The notes beneath the pieces were generated by a model. The model was not told where the DNA came from. It did no database searches and saw only the letters and a list, made by a program, of their open reading frames with translations. A DNA stretch of 64,000 bases from Faecalicatena faecalis (GTDB lineage Bacteria; Bacillota; Clostridia; Lachnospirales; Lachnospiraceae): positions 47,914 through 111,913 of the forward strand of contig NZ_JABACJ020000015.1 of NCBI RefSeq assembly GCF_012524165.2, given 5' to 3'. A program made the position numbers and the translations under genes. Below, piece after piece: positions 14,803-24,296 of this stretch (its first letter is position 1; every line of letters starts with the position of its first letter).

Positions 14803-16452
14803 ATGGTAAGAAGACCAAAAGAACCTAGTAGGAAAAAGTGGAAGAGGACGGCCCTGCTTGTATTGGCATTTATAGGTGTCAGTGTCTTTGGAAGGACGAC
14901 AGCGATTTCAGCTATGGAAGCCACTGTCAGCAGGATATTGGGGACACCTGATGAAGAGCAGACCGAGGCGCTTACAGAAGAAGAGCAGAAGCAGTTAGAA
15001 GAGATAGAAAAGGTCTATGACACTGCAGGACAGGCCGAGATCGCGAAGCAGCTCGAAGAGAAAAAGAGGGACAATGAGTATACGATGGATCACATGTTGA
15101 TCCAGTATAATCCATTTGGTACGAATACACAGTCGGCCTATGTTTATTTTGAAACAGAGAATCCTGCAAAGATTTCTTATACAGTGAGTGTTTCTGATAA
15201 GGAGATTGATGATTTTACACAGGAAGTGACACAGGAAAAGGAATATCAGACGGAGCATGAATTCCAGGTACTGGGACTGATTCCAGACATGGAGAATAAG
15301 GTGACTTTCTTAATCACAGAAGAGAACGGAAGAATCACAAAACGTTCCTATGCCTATAACATGGGAAGCCTATTAGGAGACGAAGAGGTGAAGCTGGAGA
15401 CGGACATAAAAGAAGAAGCTAAGGACCAGCTTTCTGATGGTCTGTATGTGGTGCTTGGCAATGACGATTCCCACTTGGACTTTATGTACTATTATGATAA
15501 TAACGGGATTCTCCGTGGGGAGGTCCCTCTTCTTGGATACCGGAGCCACAGGATTTTGTTTGACGACAATACAATGTATTACAGCATTTCTGAATCGAAG
15601 ATAGCGGCTGTGGACCGCTTGGGACAAGTCGTAGGGGTATATGACCTGGGAGATTACAGCCTGCACCATGACTATGTATTTGATGATGACGGCAATATTC
15701 TGATTCTGGCTACAGACAGTAAGCAGGACAGCGTGGAAGATGTGGTGGTGAAGTTGGATGTTAAGACAGCTCAGGTGACAGAAGTGCTGGATCTTGGGAA
15801 TCTTCTCGGGAACTATAAAGAGACTTGTGTGGTAAATGCGGACGGTGATCTGGACTGGATGCATATCAATACGATCCAGTGGATGGGAGGTGGGCAGATT
15901 ATCTTAAGCTCAAGAGAAACCTCCACGATACTCAAGGTAAATCATTTGTATCAGACACCGCAAATCGAATACATGATCGGAGCGGACAAGTTCTGGGCCG
16001 GGACCGGGTATGAGAATCTGCTGCTTACGAAGGAGGGAGACTTCACTATACAGGGCGGGCAGCATTCGGTTACATATGTAAAAGATGATACCCTCAAGGA
16101 CGGTCAGTATTATCTGTACATGTACAACAATAATATCGGTTACAGCGAGACAAGGCCGGATTATGATTGGACCAGTGTAGGATTGACGAATACTGCCGCA
16201 AAGGAAGGCAGCACTTCCTACTATTATAAGTATCTGGTGGATGAGAACAACAGGACCTTCCAGCTTGTAGAGTCATTTAAGGTACCTTATTCAGGTTATG
16301 TAAGCAGCGTGCAGGAGGTGGATGACAATATCATCACGGATTCAGGCTTTGCAGGAGAGTTCCGTGAATATGACAAGAATCATCATCTGCTTGCAAGCTA
16401 TAAGATGGATGCGGAAAAGTTCATATACCGGGTGTATAAGTATAAATTTTAA
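14803..16452 (+). CDS. Arylsulfate sulfotransferase (ASST family), membrane-anchored
   Basis: A 549-residue protein with a basic start, one N-terminal hydrophobic segment (about residues 16-36) and a linker rich in Glu and Gln. An N-terminal beta domain (about 85-190) and a beta-propeller follow. Motifs match ASST: LHHDYVFDDDG, DWMHINTI, SSRETSTI with the Arg, and GGQHSV, which carries the His expected to be sulfated. Family members move sulfate between phenolic compounds without PAPS, outside the cytoplasm. All expected His and Arg residues are present, so activity is likely. Phenolic gut metabolites are plausible substrates. It stands alone apart from the papain-like gene. Confidence 0.85.
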   Translation: MVRRPKEPSRKKWKRTALLVLAFIGVSVFGRTTAISAMEATVSRILGTPDEEQTEALTEEEQKQLEEIEKVYDTAGQAEIAKQLEEKKRDNEYTMDHMLIQYNPFGTNTQSAYVYFETENPAKISYTVSVSDKEIDDFTQEVTQEKEYQTEHEFQVLGLIPDMENKVTFLITEENGRITKRSYAYNMGSLLGDEEVKLETDIKEEAKDQLSDGLYVVLGNDDSHLDFMYYYDNNGILRGEVPLLGYRSHRILFDDNTMYYSISESKIAAVDRLGQVVGVYDLGDYSLHHDYVFDDDGNILILATDSKQDSVEDVVVKLDVKTAQVTEVLDLGNLLGNYKETCVVNADGDLDWMHINTIQWMGGGQIILSSRETSTILKVNHLYQTPQIEYMIGADKFWAGTGYENLLLTKEGDFTIQGGQHSVTYVKDDTLKDGQYYLYMYNNNIGYSETRPDYDWTSVGLTNTAAKEGSTSYYYKYLVDENNRTFQLVESFKVPYSGYVSSVQEVDDNIITDSGFAGEFREYDKNHHLLASYKMDAEKFIYRVYKYKF

Positions 16453-16507
16453 CCTTCGGGATAAAAATCAATAAAAAATAAGGAGTGCAGTTCGTTACCA
16501 CAGTTGA

Positions 16508-16536
16508 TTGACGAATCCCGCTTTATCCGCTACAAT
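16508..16536 (+). promoter_or_regulatory. Promoter of the cyclophilin gene
   Basis: TTGACG (16508-16513), 17 bases, TACAAT (16531-16536). Confidence 0.7.
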
Positions 16537-16573
16537 AGACATATTGAATTTTAGAAGAAAAGAGGAGTTTACT

Positions 16574-17092
16574 ATGGCAAATCCAATTGTAACATTTGAA
16601 ATGGAAAATGGAGATATTATGAAAGCAGAGTTATATCCTGAGATTGCACCGAACACAGTGAAGAACTTTGTTTCTCTTGTGAATAAGGGCTTTTATGACG
16701 GACTGATTTTTCACCGTGTAATCAGCGGCTTCATGATTCAGGGCGGATGCCCGGATGGGACAGGCATGGGCGGCCCGGGATATACGATCAAAGGTGAGTT
16801 CAGCCAGAATGGTTTCAAGAATGACTTAAAACATGAGCCGGGAGTGCTTTCTATGGCACGTGCAATGCATCCTGATTCAGCAGGATCACAGTTCTTTATC
16901 ATGCACAAGAATTCTCCGCATCTGGATGGATCTTATGCAGCATTTGGTAAGATCACAGAAGGTATGGATGTTGTGAACAAGATTGCTGACACAGCAACAG
17001 ACTACAGCGACAAGCCGTTAGAGGCACAGGTCATGAAAAAAGTGACTGTGGATACATTTGGCGAAGAGTACGGCGAACCAGAACAGTCATAA
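16574..17092 (+). CDS. Cyclophilin-type peptidyl-prolyl isomerase
   Basis: A 172-residue cytosolic cyclophilin that speeds cis-trans isomerisation of prolyl bonds. The active-site stretch FHRVISGFMIQGG with its Arg, and HPDSAGSQFFIM, are intact. ATG 16574 follows AGAGGAG; the longer frame runs through the promoter. The next gene begins 23 bases after the stop and is probably co-transcribed. The protein has no signal peptide, so it is not an exported foldase. Confidence 0.93.
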   Translation: MANPIVTFEMENGDIMKAELYPEIAPNTVKNFVSLVNKGFYDGLIFHRVISGFMIQGGCPDGTGMGGPGYTIKGEFSQNGFKNDLKHEPGVLSMARAMHPDSAGSQFFIMHKNSPHLDGSYAAFGKITEGMDVVNKIADTATDYSDKPLEAQVMKKVTVDTFGEEYGEPEQS

Positions 17093-17115
17093 AGAAGCAC
17101 AGGAGAAGACCACAG

Positions 17116-18048
17116 ATGGAAAAGAGATTACAGAAACCGGCAGTTGTCTGCCTGCTTGCTTTAATCTGCTGTGCGTTATGGGGAAGTGCATTTCCATGTA
17201 TTAAAGTTGGATATGAGTGGTTTGGAATAGAAGGGACCGGGAGTCAGATCTTATTTGCTGGCTACCGGTTTTTCCTCGCCGGAGTTCTTACTTTTATATT
17301 TGGCTGTATTTTGGAAAAGCGGTTTCTTACAATGAAACGTTCTTCCATTCCTTATATCCTGCGGCAGGGATTTTTACAGACCACCGTACAATATTTCTTC
17401 TTTTACGTAGGTCTGGCGAATACGACCGGTACGAAAGGCTCTATTATCAATGCTTCTAATGCATTTGTCTCAATCGTGGCGGCACATTTTATGCTCAAGA
17501 ATGAAAAAATGACATGGCAGAAAGGGATTGGATGTATCCTGGGACTGGCAGGTGTGGTCGTGATCAACCTGGCGCCCGGTGCATGGGGGACCGGCTTTTC
17601 GATTCAGGGAGAAGGGATGGTCTTGATCTGTACGACTGCCTATGGAATCAGTACAGTCGTATTAAAGATGATTTCTGACCTGGAGAGTCCAATGACGATT
17701 ACTTCCTATCAGATTCTGTTCGGAAGTGTACTTTTGATCGTGATCGGTCTGGCATTAGACGGACATGTGGAGGGATTCACTTTAAAATCCACCCTTCTTT
17801 TGATTTATATGGCGTTGATATCTACGGTGGCATTCAGTATCTGGACGATACTCCTAAAGTATAATCCAGTCGGGAAGGTCGCTATTTATGGATTTACAAT
17901 CCCGGTATTCGGGGTTGCGCTCTCGGCGATATTCTTGGGAGAGGAGATTTTTTCACTTAAAAATCTTACCGCTCTGATTCTGGTCAGTGTGGGAATCTTG
18001 ATTGTCAATCATGTAAAAGGCGGGACAAGCGTAAAAGAGAATTCATAA
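17116..18048 (+). CDS. DMT-superfamily transporter (EamA family)
   Basis: A 310-residue membrane protein with about ten helices in two EamA repeats. The first helix carries LWGSAFPCIKVGYEW, typical of the family. It differs clearly from the other DMT protein in this window, so it is not a recent duplicate. It follows the cyclophilin gene closely and ends before a terminator. The substrate is unknown. Confidence 0.88.
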   Translation: MEKRLQKPAVVCLLALICCALWGSAFPCIKVGYEWFGIEGTGSQILFAGYRFFLAGVLTFIFGCILEKRFLTMKRSSIPYILRQGFLQTTVQYFFFYVGLANTTGTKGSIINASNAFVSIVAAHFMLKNEKMTWQKGIGCILGLAGVVVINLAPGAWGTGFSIQGEGMVLICTTAYGISTVVLKMISDLESPMTITSYQILFGSVLLIVIGLALDGHVEGFTLKSTLLLIYMALISTVAFSIWTILLKYNPVGKVAIYGFTIPVFGVALSAIFLGEEIFSLKNLTALILVSVGILIVNHVKGGTSVKENS

Positions 18049-18121
18049 GGGCTGCCCAGAAGGTATTTTGTAACTTGTGTCCGGTGGGCAGGGATACATA
18101 GTAGAGAAGAAAAATATAAAA

Positions 18122-18175
18122 GAGACGGATGAGAGGAGCGACCAAGTTGGCCAGGCCCCTTTCATCCGTTTTTGT
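18122..18175 (+). terminator. Terminator after the second DMT exporter gene
   Basis: ACGGATGA at 18125 pairs with TCATCCGT at 18162, followed by TTTTTGTT. Confidence 0.8.
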
Positions 18176-18218
18176 TATAGAATTATGATGTGCTAAGCAT
18201 GCTGCCAGGAATTTTATC

Positions 18219-18247
18219 TTGTCAAAAAACAACTGATAACGTACAAT
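18219..18247 (+). promoter_or_regulatory. Promoter of the ecf operon
   Basis: TTGTCA (18219-18224), 17 bases, TACAAT (18242-18247). Confidence 0.7.
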
Positions 18248-18295
18248 ACAATAATGAAGAGGCAGCAGACAGGAAGTTATGGAGGCAGAGCCAAT

Positions 18296-19147
18296 ATGGA
18301 TATGATTCAGTCAGAAGAACTGATTTTTGAATATGAGAAGCGGGATGAAGAAGGCAATGTGATTGGGATGAACCGTGCTATTGACGGGGTGGATATCCAT
18401 GTCAGCCCGGGGGAATTTGTGGCAATTCTGGGACACAATGGTTCCGGGAAGTCGACCCTTGCCAAGCATATGAATGCGATTCTTGTTCCGACTGGCGGTA
18501 CTATGTGGGTCAATGGAAGAGATACTAAGGAACCAGCAGAATTATGGAATGTCAGACAGTCCGCAGGGATGGTCTTTCAGAACCCAGATAACCAGATCAT
18601 CGGTACAGTGGTCGAGGAGGATGTTGGATTTGGCCCGGAAAATCTTGGAGTTCCGACAGATGAGATCTGGAAACGGGTGGAGGACAGTCTAAAGGCAGTG
18701 GGGATGCTTGAATATCGCAGTAATTCACCGAACAAGCTTTCTGGCGGGCAGAAGCAGCGTGTTGCCATTGCCGGAGTGATCGCGATGGAGCCACAGTGTA
18801 TCGTTTTGGATGAGCCGACCGCAATGCTGGACCCAAATGGAAGAAAAGAGGTCATCAGGACCATTCAGGAGCTTCGGAAGAAAAAACAGGTCACTGTCAT
18901 TTTGATTACACATTATATGGAAGAAGTCATTGATGCAGATAAGGTGTATGTGATGGACAGTGGACATGTTGTGATGCACGGGACACCGAAGGAGATATTC
19001 AGCCAGGTAGACCTATTAAAAAAATATAGGTTGGATGTGCCCCAGGTCACCATGCTGGCGGAAGAATTGAGGAAGAAAGGTCTGGATCTTCCCAAAGGGA
19101 TCCTAAGAACTCAGGAATTGGTGGAGGCATTATGTCAATTAAGTTAG
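18296..19147 (+). CDS. ecfA1: Energy-coupling factor transporter ATPase EcfA1
   Basis: A 283-residue ABC ATPase with Walker [11 protein letters not shown]-loop FQNPDNQ, signature LSGGQKQR and Walker [12 protein letters not shown]. With EcfA2 and EcfT it forms the energising module of vitamin and metal importers. ATG 18296 follows TGGAGGCAG; an ATG 42 bases upstream lacks a good site. It overlaps ecfA2 by 16 bases, which favours coupled translation. No substrate-binding S component is in the operon, as usual for the shared group II module. Confidence 0.95.
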   Translation: MDMIQSEELIFEYEKRDEEGNVIGMNRAIDGVDIHVSPGEFVAILGHNGSGKSTLAKHMNAILVPTGGTMWVNGRDTKEPAELWNVRQSAGMVFQNPDNQIIGTVVEEDVGFGPENLGVPTDEIWKRVEDSLKAVGMLEYRSNSPNKLSGGQKQRVAIAGVIAMEPQCIVLDEPTAMLDPNGRKEVIRTIQELRKKKQVTVILITHYMEEVIDADKVYVMDSGHVVMHGTPKEIFSQVDLLKKYRLDVPQVTMLAEELRKKGLDLPKGILRTQELVEALCQLS

Positions 19148-19980
19148 AGCATATCAATTATATATACAGCCCCGGGACAGCCTATGAGAAGCAGGCACTC
19201 AAAGATATCAGCCTGGAGATCAAGCAGGGCGAGTTTGTTGGAATCATTGGACATACTGGTTCCGGGAAGTCCACGCTGATTCAGCATTTTAATGGACTGA
19301 TGAAAGCTACATCCGGGGCACTGTATTATGATGGGAAAAATATATACGAAACAGGATACAATATGAAGGAGTTAAGAAGCCAGGTCGGCCTGGTGTTCCA
19401 GTACCCCGAGCATCAGCTTTTTGAGGTGGATGTAATCAGTGATGTCTGTTTCGGACCGAAGAACCAGGGTCTTTCACAGGAAGAGTGTGAGAAACGTGCA
19501 AAGGAAGCACTGGAACTGGTAGGGTTTCCGGAAAAGTATTATAAGCAGTCTCCGTTCGAACTATCCGGCGGGCAGAAACGCCGTGCAGCAATCGCGGGAG
19601 TCCTGGCGATGCGGCCGAAGGTCCTTGTGCTGGATGAGCCGACGGCAGGGCTGGACCCAAGGGGCAGAGATGAGATTCTGGATCAAATCGAATATCTGCA
19701 CAAGAATACGAATATGACTGTCATCCTGGTCTCACACAGTATGGAGGATATTGCCAGATACGTGGACAGAATCATTGTGATGAACCATGGAGAGAAGATG
19801 TTTGATGATGTCCCCAAGGCGGTATTTGCGCATTACAGGGAACTGGAGAAAGTCGGTTTGGCCGCACCACAGGTGACTTATATCATGCATGCATTAAAAG
19901 CCCATGGGATGGATGTGCATACAGATGCAACGACGGTAGAAGAAGCAGCAGAAGAGATAATGAGGAGTTTCCATGATTAG
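19132..19980 (+). CDS. ecfA2: Energy-coupling factor transporter ATPase EcfA2
   Basis: A 282-residue ABC ATPase with Walker [11 protein letters not shown]-loop [10 protein letters not shown], signature LSGGQKRR and Walker [13 protein letters not shown]. It pairs with EcfA1. The start lies inside the end of ecfA1, and its end overlaps ecfT by 8 bases, so the three are translated together. Confidence 0.95.
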   Translation: MSIKLEHINYIYSPGTAYEKQALKDISLEIKQGEFVGIIGHTGSGKSTLIQHFNGLMKATSGALYYDGKNIYETGYNMKELRSQVGLVFQYPEHQLFEVDVISDVCFGPKNQGLSQEECEKRAKEALELVGFPEKYYKQSPFELSGGQKRRAAIAGVLAMRPKVLVLDEPTAGLDPRGRDEILDQIEYLHKNTNMTVILVSHSMEDIARYVDRIIVMNHGEKMFDDVPKAVFAHYRELEKVGLAAPQVTYIMHALKAHGMDVHTDATTVEEAAEEIMRSFHD

Positions 19981-20797
19981 AGATATTACAATCGGACAGT
20001 ATTATCCGGCAAAAAGTGTCATTCACAGATTAGATCCGAGGGTGAAGATTGTCTGCACCCTTCTCTTTTTGATCTCTCTTTTTCTCCAGAACAGTATCCT
20101 GGGCTATGTGATCGCAACTTTATTCTTGGGGGCTGTTATCTGTGCGAGCAGGGTACCTTTGAAGTTTATCGTAAAGGGCCTAAAGCCGGTCATTATGCTT
20201 CTTATGATTACGGTATTATTTAACTTGTTTTTGACGAGAGAAGGAAGCGAGCTGATTCATATCTGGATTTTCAGAATCACAGATAAAGGACTTCGGATTG
20301 CAGTTTATATGGCGATTCGACTGACGTACCTGATTATGGGCTCATCGATCATGACCTTTACGACCACACCGAATTCATTGACGGATGGGATCGAGAAGCT
20401 GCTTCATCCCTTGAATAAAATAAAGGTTCCGGTACATGAGGTGGCGATGATGATGTCTATTGCTCTGCGGTTCATTCCTATTTTGCTGGAGGAGACAGAT
20501 AAGATCATGAAGGCTCAGATTGCCAGAGGGGCGGATTTGGAAAGCGGGAATATCATTCAGAAAGCAAAAGCGATGATTCCGATTCTTGTGCCGCTGTTCG
20601 TCTCTGCATTCCGCCGTGCGAATGATCTGGCTATGGCGATGGAGGCCCGCTGTTACCGGGGCGGAGATGGAAGGACAAAGATGAAACCACTTGTATATCA
20701 CGGGAGGGACCGCGCGGCTTATGTTGTGACGGTCGCATATATGGTGCTGATTTTCTGTGTCGGAAGGTATGTCCCATTCCATATATGGATCTTTTGA
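19973..20797 (+). CDS. ecfT: Energy-coupling factor transmembrane protein EcfT
   Basis: A 274-residue membrane protein with about five to six helices. The two coupling helices that contact the ATPases are visible: AQIARGADLE and AMEARCYRGG. It binds interchangeable S components for vitamins such as riboflavin, biotin or folate, which must be encoded elsewhere. truA follows 64 bases downstream. Confidence 0.94.
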   Translation: MIRDITIGQYYPAKSVIHRLDPRVKIVCTLLFLISLFLQNSILGYVIATLFLGAVICASRVPLKFIVKGLKPVIMLLMITVLFNLFLTREGSELIHIWIFRITDKGLRIAVYMAIRLTYLIMGSSIMTFTTTPNSLTDGIEKLLHPLNKIKVPVHEVAMMMSIALRFIPILLEETDKIMKAQIARGADLESGNIIQKAKAMIPILVPLFVSAFRRANDLAMAMEARCYRGGDGRTKMKPLVYHGRDRAAYVVTVAYMVLIFCVGRYVPFHIWIF

Positions 20798-20861
20798 GAT
20801 TGAACAGCAGCTTTGGGGCAATGGAGTCTGTTCATAAATAAAGGAAATAGAAGAGGAATGT

Positions 20862-21599
20862 ATGAAGAGAATAAAACTGACAGTCGCCTATGACGGCACG
20901 AATTACTGTGGATGGCAGATTCAGCCGAACGGGATTACGATTGAAGAGGTATTGAATAAAAAGTTATCAAAACTGACAGGGGAAGACATCCGTGTGATTG
21001 GAGCAAGCCGGACAGATTCTGGTGTCCATGCCCTGGGGAATGTAGCGGTGTTTGATTCAGAGACAGGGATTCCACCGGAACGCCTGGCTTATGCATTGAA
21101 TCAGCGTATGCCAAATGATATTGTGGTCGTGAAGTCAGAGGAAGTCCCTCTGGACTGGCATCCAAGGTACTGCAATTGTACCAAGACTTATGAGTATCAT
21201 ATCCTGAATGCGAAAGTACCTGATCCTACGCGGAGGCTGACGAGATATTTTGTTTCCTACAACCTGGATTTGGAAAAGATGCGCCGGGCAGCAGGATATC
21301 TCGTCGGGGAGCATGACTTTGCGAGCTTCTGTAATGTGCGGACCAATGTAGAAGATACAGTTCGGACGATATACGACCTGGATGTTCAAAAAGTAGGAGA
21401 TGAAATAACGATCCGTATCCGGGGAAATGGTTTCTTGTATAATATGGTTCGGATTATTGTTGGAACACTATTGCGTGTGGGAAGGAATTTTTATACACCT
21501 GAGCAGGTAAAGGATATACTGGATGCAAAAGACCGGCAGGCAGCAGGAGTGACGGCACCGCCGCAGGGGCTGATGCTGGTGGGCATTGAATACCAATAG
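20862..21599 (+). CDS. truA: tRNA pseudouridine synthase A (positions 38-40)
   Basis: A 245-residue enzyme that converts uridine to pseudouridine in the anticodon arm. The catalytic motif GASRTDSGVHA with its Asp lies near residue 52, and the C-terminal GNGFLYNMVRIIVGTLL is typical. The length is normal. It is the last gene of the ecf operon, an order often seen in Firmicutes, where ecfA1-ecfA2-ecfT-truA precedes or follows ribosomal genes. A terminator follows. Confidence 0.95.
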   Translation: MKRIKLTVAYDGTNYCGWQIQPNGITIEEVLNKKLSKLTGEDIRVIGASRTDSGVHALGNVAVFDSETGIPPERLAYALNQRMPNDIVVVKSEEVPLDWHPRYCNCTKTYEYHILNAKVPDPTRRLTRYFVSYNLDLEKMRRAAGYLVGEHDFASFCNVRTNVEDTVRTIYDLDVQKVGDEITIRIRGNGFLYNMVRIIVGTLLRVGRNFYTPEQVKDILDAKDRQAAGVTAPPQGLMLVGIEYQ

Positions 21600-21615
21600 A
21601 ATATGAATAAAACAT

Positions 21616-21648
21616 AAAAGAACTGGTCAAGGCTGGTTCTTTTTTTGT
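21616..21648 (+). terminator. Terminator after truA
   Basis: AAAAGAAC at 21616 pairs with GTTCTTTT at 21636, followed by a long T tract. Confidence 0.8.
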
Positions 21649-21668
21649 GACTTCAAATGAATGTGGAA

Positions 21669-21698
21669 TTGTCAAAAAAATATCGAATAAACTAAACT
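21669..21698 (+). promoter_or_regulatory. Likely promoter of the amino-sugar cluster
   Basis: TTGTCA (21669-21674), 18 bases, TAAACT (21693-21698). The 334-base gap before the aldolase gene is very AT-rich and otherwise holds the truA terminator and the operator-like site below. Confidence 0.5.
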
Positions 21699-21722
21699 GT
21701 AATCTATTTTTGATACATTTTC

Positions 21723-21736
21723 TGAAAATACTTTCA
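21723..21736. promoter_or_regulatory. Palindromic, cre-like operator candidate
   Basis: TGAAAATACTTTCA is an inverted repeat (TGAAA, TTTCA) shaped like a CcpA cre site, but the central CG is TA. It overlaps another palindrome, ATTTTCTGAAAAT (21717-21729). It could bind CcpA or the RpiR-type regulator of the cluster. Confidence 0.4.
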
Positions 21737-21933
21737 CGAGTATTAATAATGCACAAAAAAGAAAAAATTTTTTATTTATTTTTTACGAAAAAGAAATTTT
21801 TTCCTAAAAAGCATTGTAATTTTTAAAAGGGATGATATTATGAAAACAAGACGAGATAAAACGACACAAAAAAGAAAAAAGATGAAGGAAAAAGAAAAAC
21901 ACATCTACGAGAAACAAAAGGAGGAAAAAGGAA

Positions 21934-22875
21934 ATGATGAAACCAGAAGAATTAAGAGAACATTTGAAAGGAATTACAGCAATCAGTATTACACCATTTA
22001 AAGAAAATGGAGATTTCGATGCAGCAGGATACGAAAAAAATCTAAAGTTTTTACTGAATGGTGGATTGAACCGAGATAATTCTGTTATCGTAATCTGCGG
22101 CAGTACTGGAGAATGCGGTGCTATGTGTACAGATGAAAGAAAGATGATTCTGGAGATGGTATATGACACGATTGGGGATGCAATTCCGATTATTCAGGGC
22201 TGCAACAGCACCAATGTAAATGAATCCATCGAACTCGCACAGCATGCACAGGAGCATGGAGCATCAGGTGTAATGGCACTCTCACCGTATTATTATCCGG
22301 CGAAGGATGAAAATTGCATTTATGCTTTCTATGAGAAATTAGCAAAGAATACAGACTTAGGAATCCTTTTATATAATAACTTTGAAGTTATGAACATTGA
22401 CTGTCCGATTTCAGTACTGAAAAGACTGAAAGAGTTCCCGAATATCGTTGGTATGAAGGAATGTACACCTGCATTCTTTAAGATGACAAGAGTAGTACAG
22501 GAGATTGGCGATCAGGTTTCTGTTGTGAACGGCCATGGAGAATTTCTTGAGCCATATGCAGCATTAGCAGGAACTACTGGATTTATCTCAAGTATGTGCA
22601 ATCTTGTGCCAGATCGAAGCGTTGCAATCTGGAATGCACGTTCAACGGGAGATTATGAAGAAGCAAAACGAATCAGAAATACGATGATTCCTTACATGGA
22701 TCTGGCAGTAAAGTATTCAGGAATGGGCGGCGAGTATAAGGTCATTGCTCTTCTGAAATATTTAGCAGATCTGGCTGGTTCATGCGGCGGATATGTACGT
22801 ATTCCAACGGTTCCGTTGAGTGATGCAGAGAAGGCAGAAGCTAAAGAAGTAGCAAAACAGTGTGGAATTATCTAA
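21934..22875 (+). CDS. DapA/NanA-family aldolase, probably acting on a sialic acid-like sugar
   Basis: A 313-residue class I aldolase of the dihydrodipicolinate synthase/N-acetylneuraminate lyase superfamily. The carboxylate loop is CGSTGECG, closer to the GSTGE of lyases than the GTTGE of DapA. The Tyr of ILLYNN and the Schiff-base Lys of VGMKECT are present. It heads a cluster with a sugar ABC importer, a dehydrogenase, an esterase and NanE, so cleavage of a sialic acid or another 2-keto-3-deoxy sugar is more likely than lysine synthesis. The substrate is inferred, since the sequence after the Lys differs from both classical families. A GGAGGAAAAAGG site precedes the ATG. Confidence 0.8.
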   Translation: MMKPEELREHLKGITAISITPFKENGDFDAAGYEKNLKFLLNGGLNRDNSVIVICGSTGECGAMCTDERKMILEMVYDTIGDAIPIIQGCNSTNVNESIELAQHAQEHGASGVMALSPYYYPAKDENCIYAFYEKLAKNTDLGILLYNNFEVMNIDCPISVLKRLKEFPNIVGMKECTPAFFKMTRVVQEIGDQVSVVNGHGEFLEPYAALAGTTGFISSMCNLVPDRSVAIWNARSTGDYEEAKRIRNTMIPYMDLAVKYSGMGGEYKVIALLKYLADLAGSCGGYVRIPTVPLSDAEKAEAKEVAKQCGII

Positions 22876-22919
22876 AGAAAAGAGATGTAAATCATAAAAT
22901 ATAATAGGAAGGTGCCTGT

Positions 22920-24227
22920 ATGAAAATAAAAACTGTAAAAAAACTTGCGAGTTGTTTATTAGTAGCAAGTATGACAATGGGATTACTTGCGGGATGCGGA
23001 TCTGGATCAGATAAGGAAGCAAAATCAGAGAAAAAAGACGGCGGCTCTGATGAAAAGGTAACAATTTCTTTTATGAGAACTGGAACACCAGAGATTTTAA
23101 GAGGCATATTTGAGCCAATCATTGCAGAATATGAGAAGGAAAATCCAAATGTTACGATTGATATGCAGGATCTTGGATGGGCGGATGCAGAGAAAACATT
23201 GCAGGTAATGGCCTCTTCACAGACGCTTCCGGATGTTATGTATCATCTGCCGGCAACTATTTTTGACATGGCAGATAAAGGGTTGATCGAAGATCTAACA
23301 CCTTACATGGATGATGAGTTAAAGGAAGATATGTATCCGGCACTGTTAGAAGCAGGTCAATATGATGGAAAACAGTATGTAATTCCTTGTGGAGCAACTA
23401 CACTATTACTTTGGTATAATACAGAGCTGTTCGAGCAGGCAGGCTTAGATCCTGATAACCCGCCGGCAACATGGGAGGAATTCCTGGCAGCAGAGAAAGC
23501 AATCGATGAGAAGACAGATGCAGCAGGCGCAGCAATCTACGCAAAGGCTTCCGGTGGAGAAACTTCATTTGTTTTCGAATCTCTGTTTGCAAGTGAGATC
23601 AATGGCCCAACATGGGATGGTGAAATGTATACCTATGATAAAGAAGAGAATAAGCAGGCAGCGATTAATACTCTGAACTTTATTAAGGATATGACACAGT
23701 ACTCCCAGGGAAATGTAGAAGAATTTGGACGTTTTGATGTCAGAACATTATTGAGAGATGGAAATGTCGGAATGGTACTGGATGCTGTCAATATTGAGAA
23801 CCAGATTCAGGAAGGTCTTGATAGCGGAAAATTCAAAGTTGCACAGCTTCCGGCAGGAGCAAGTGGTGTACAGACATCTGCAGTTAATATGGGTGGATTC
23901 TTCATTCCGACCAACTGCGAACATAAAGAAGAGGCATGGAAATTCCTTCGTTACTTAATGGATACAGACAACCAGAAGGCTCACAGTGCATATGGCTCCA
24001 TTCCGATTTTACAGTCTGAGGCAGCAACATATGATGAGAGTGATAATAATGAAGCAGTTATCATTAAATCAGTTGAAGAAAGTGTACCAGAAGGTGTTTC
24101 ACCAAAGACAAATTCATTGTGGTCAGTAACGGGAGAACAGCTGCAGTTACTTATGATGGGCAAACAGGATGCGGAGACGACTCTTAAAAATATTACTGCT
24201 GGACACGAGAAAATTTATAACGAATAA
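22920..24227 (+). CDS. Sugar ABC transporter substrate-binding lipoprotein (CUT1)
   Basis: A 435-residue extracellular binding protein. A signal peptide ends in the lipobox LLAGC (Cys near 26), followed by a Gly/Ser/Lys-rich linker. The mature part is a family 1 (MalE-like) protein, with MRTGTPEILRGIFEPIIAEYEKE near its start. It would deliver a sugar to the two permeases encoded next. S. pneumoniae SatA is a known sialic acid binder of this type, but specificity cannot be read here. A perfect hairpin after the stop may stabilise its mRNA. Confidence 0.92.
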   Translation: MKIKTVKKLASCLLVASMTMGLLAGCGSGSDKEAKSEKKDGGSDEKVTISFMRTGTPEILRGIFEPIIAEYEKENPNVTIDMQDLGWADAEKTLQVMASSQTLPDVMYHLPATIFDMADKGLIEDLTPYMDDELKEDMYPALLEAGQYDGKQYVIPCGATTLLLWYNTELFEQAGLDPDNPPATWEEFLAAEKAIDEKTDAAGAAIYAKASGGETSFVFESLFASEINGPTWDGEMYTYDKEENKQAAINTLNFIKDMTQYSQGNVEEFGRFDVRTLLRDGNVGMVLDAVNIENQIQEGLDSGKFKVAQLPAGASGVQTSAVNMGGFFIPTNCEHKEEAWKFLRYLMDTDNQKAHSAYGSIPILQSEAATYDESDNNEAVIIKSVEESVPEGVSPKTNSLWSVTGEQLQLLMMGKQDAETTLKNITAGHEKIYNE

Positions 24228-24239
24228 GGCGCACTGCTG

Positions 24240-24269
24240 GGAACGTATTGGCGTAGTTCAATACGTTCC
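24240..24269 (+). other. Intercistronic hairpin between binding protein and permease genes
   Basis: GGAACGTATTG (24240-24250) pairs perfectly with CAATACGTTCC (24259-24269). There is no T tract, so it probably protects the upstream mRNA or lowers read-through rather than ending transcription fully. Confidence 0.65.
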
Positions 24270-24296
24270 TGCCATATTCGGGAAAGAAGGGAACAG

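Noticed and set aside
21840..22001. A 53-codon Lys/Arg-rich frame overlapping the aldolase start
   Set aside because: It is very A-rich, overlaps the real gene in another frame, and its amino acid bias follows base composition. No good ribosome binding site was seen.
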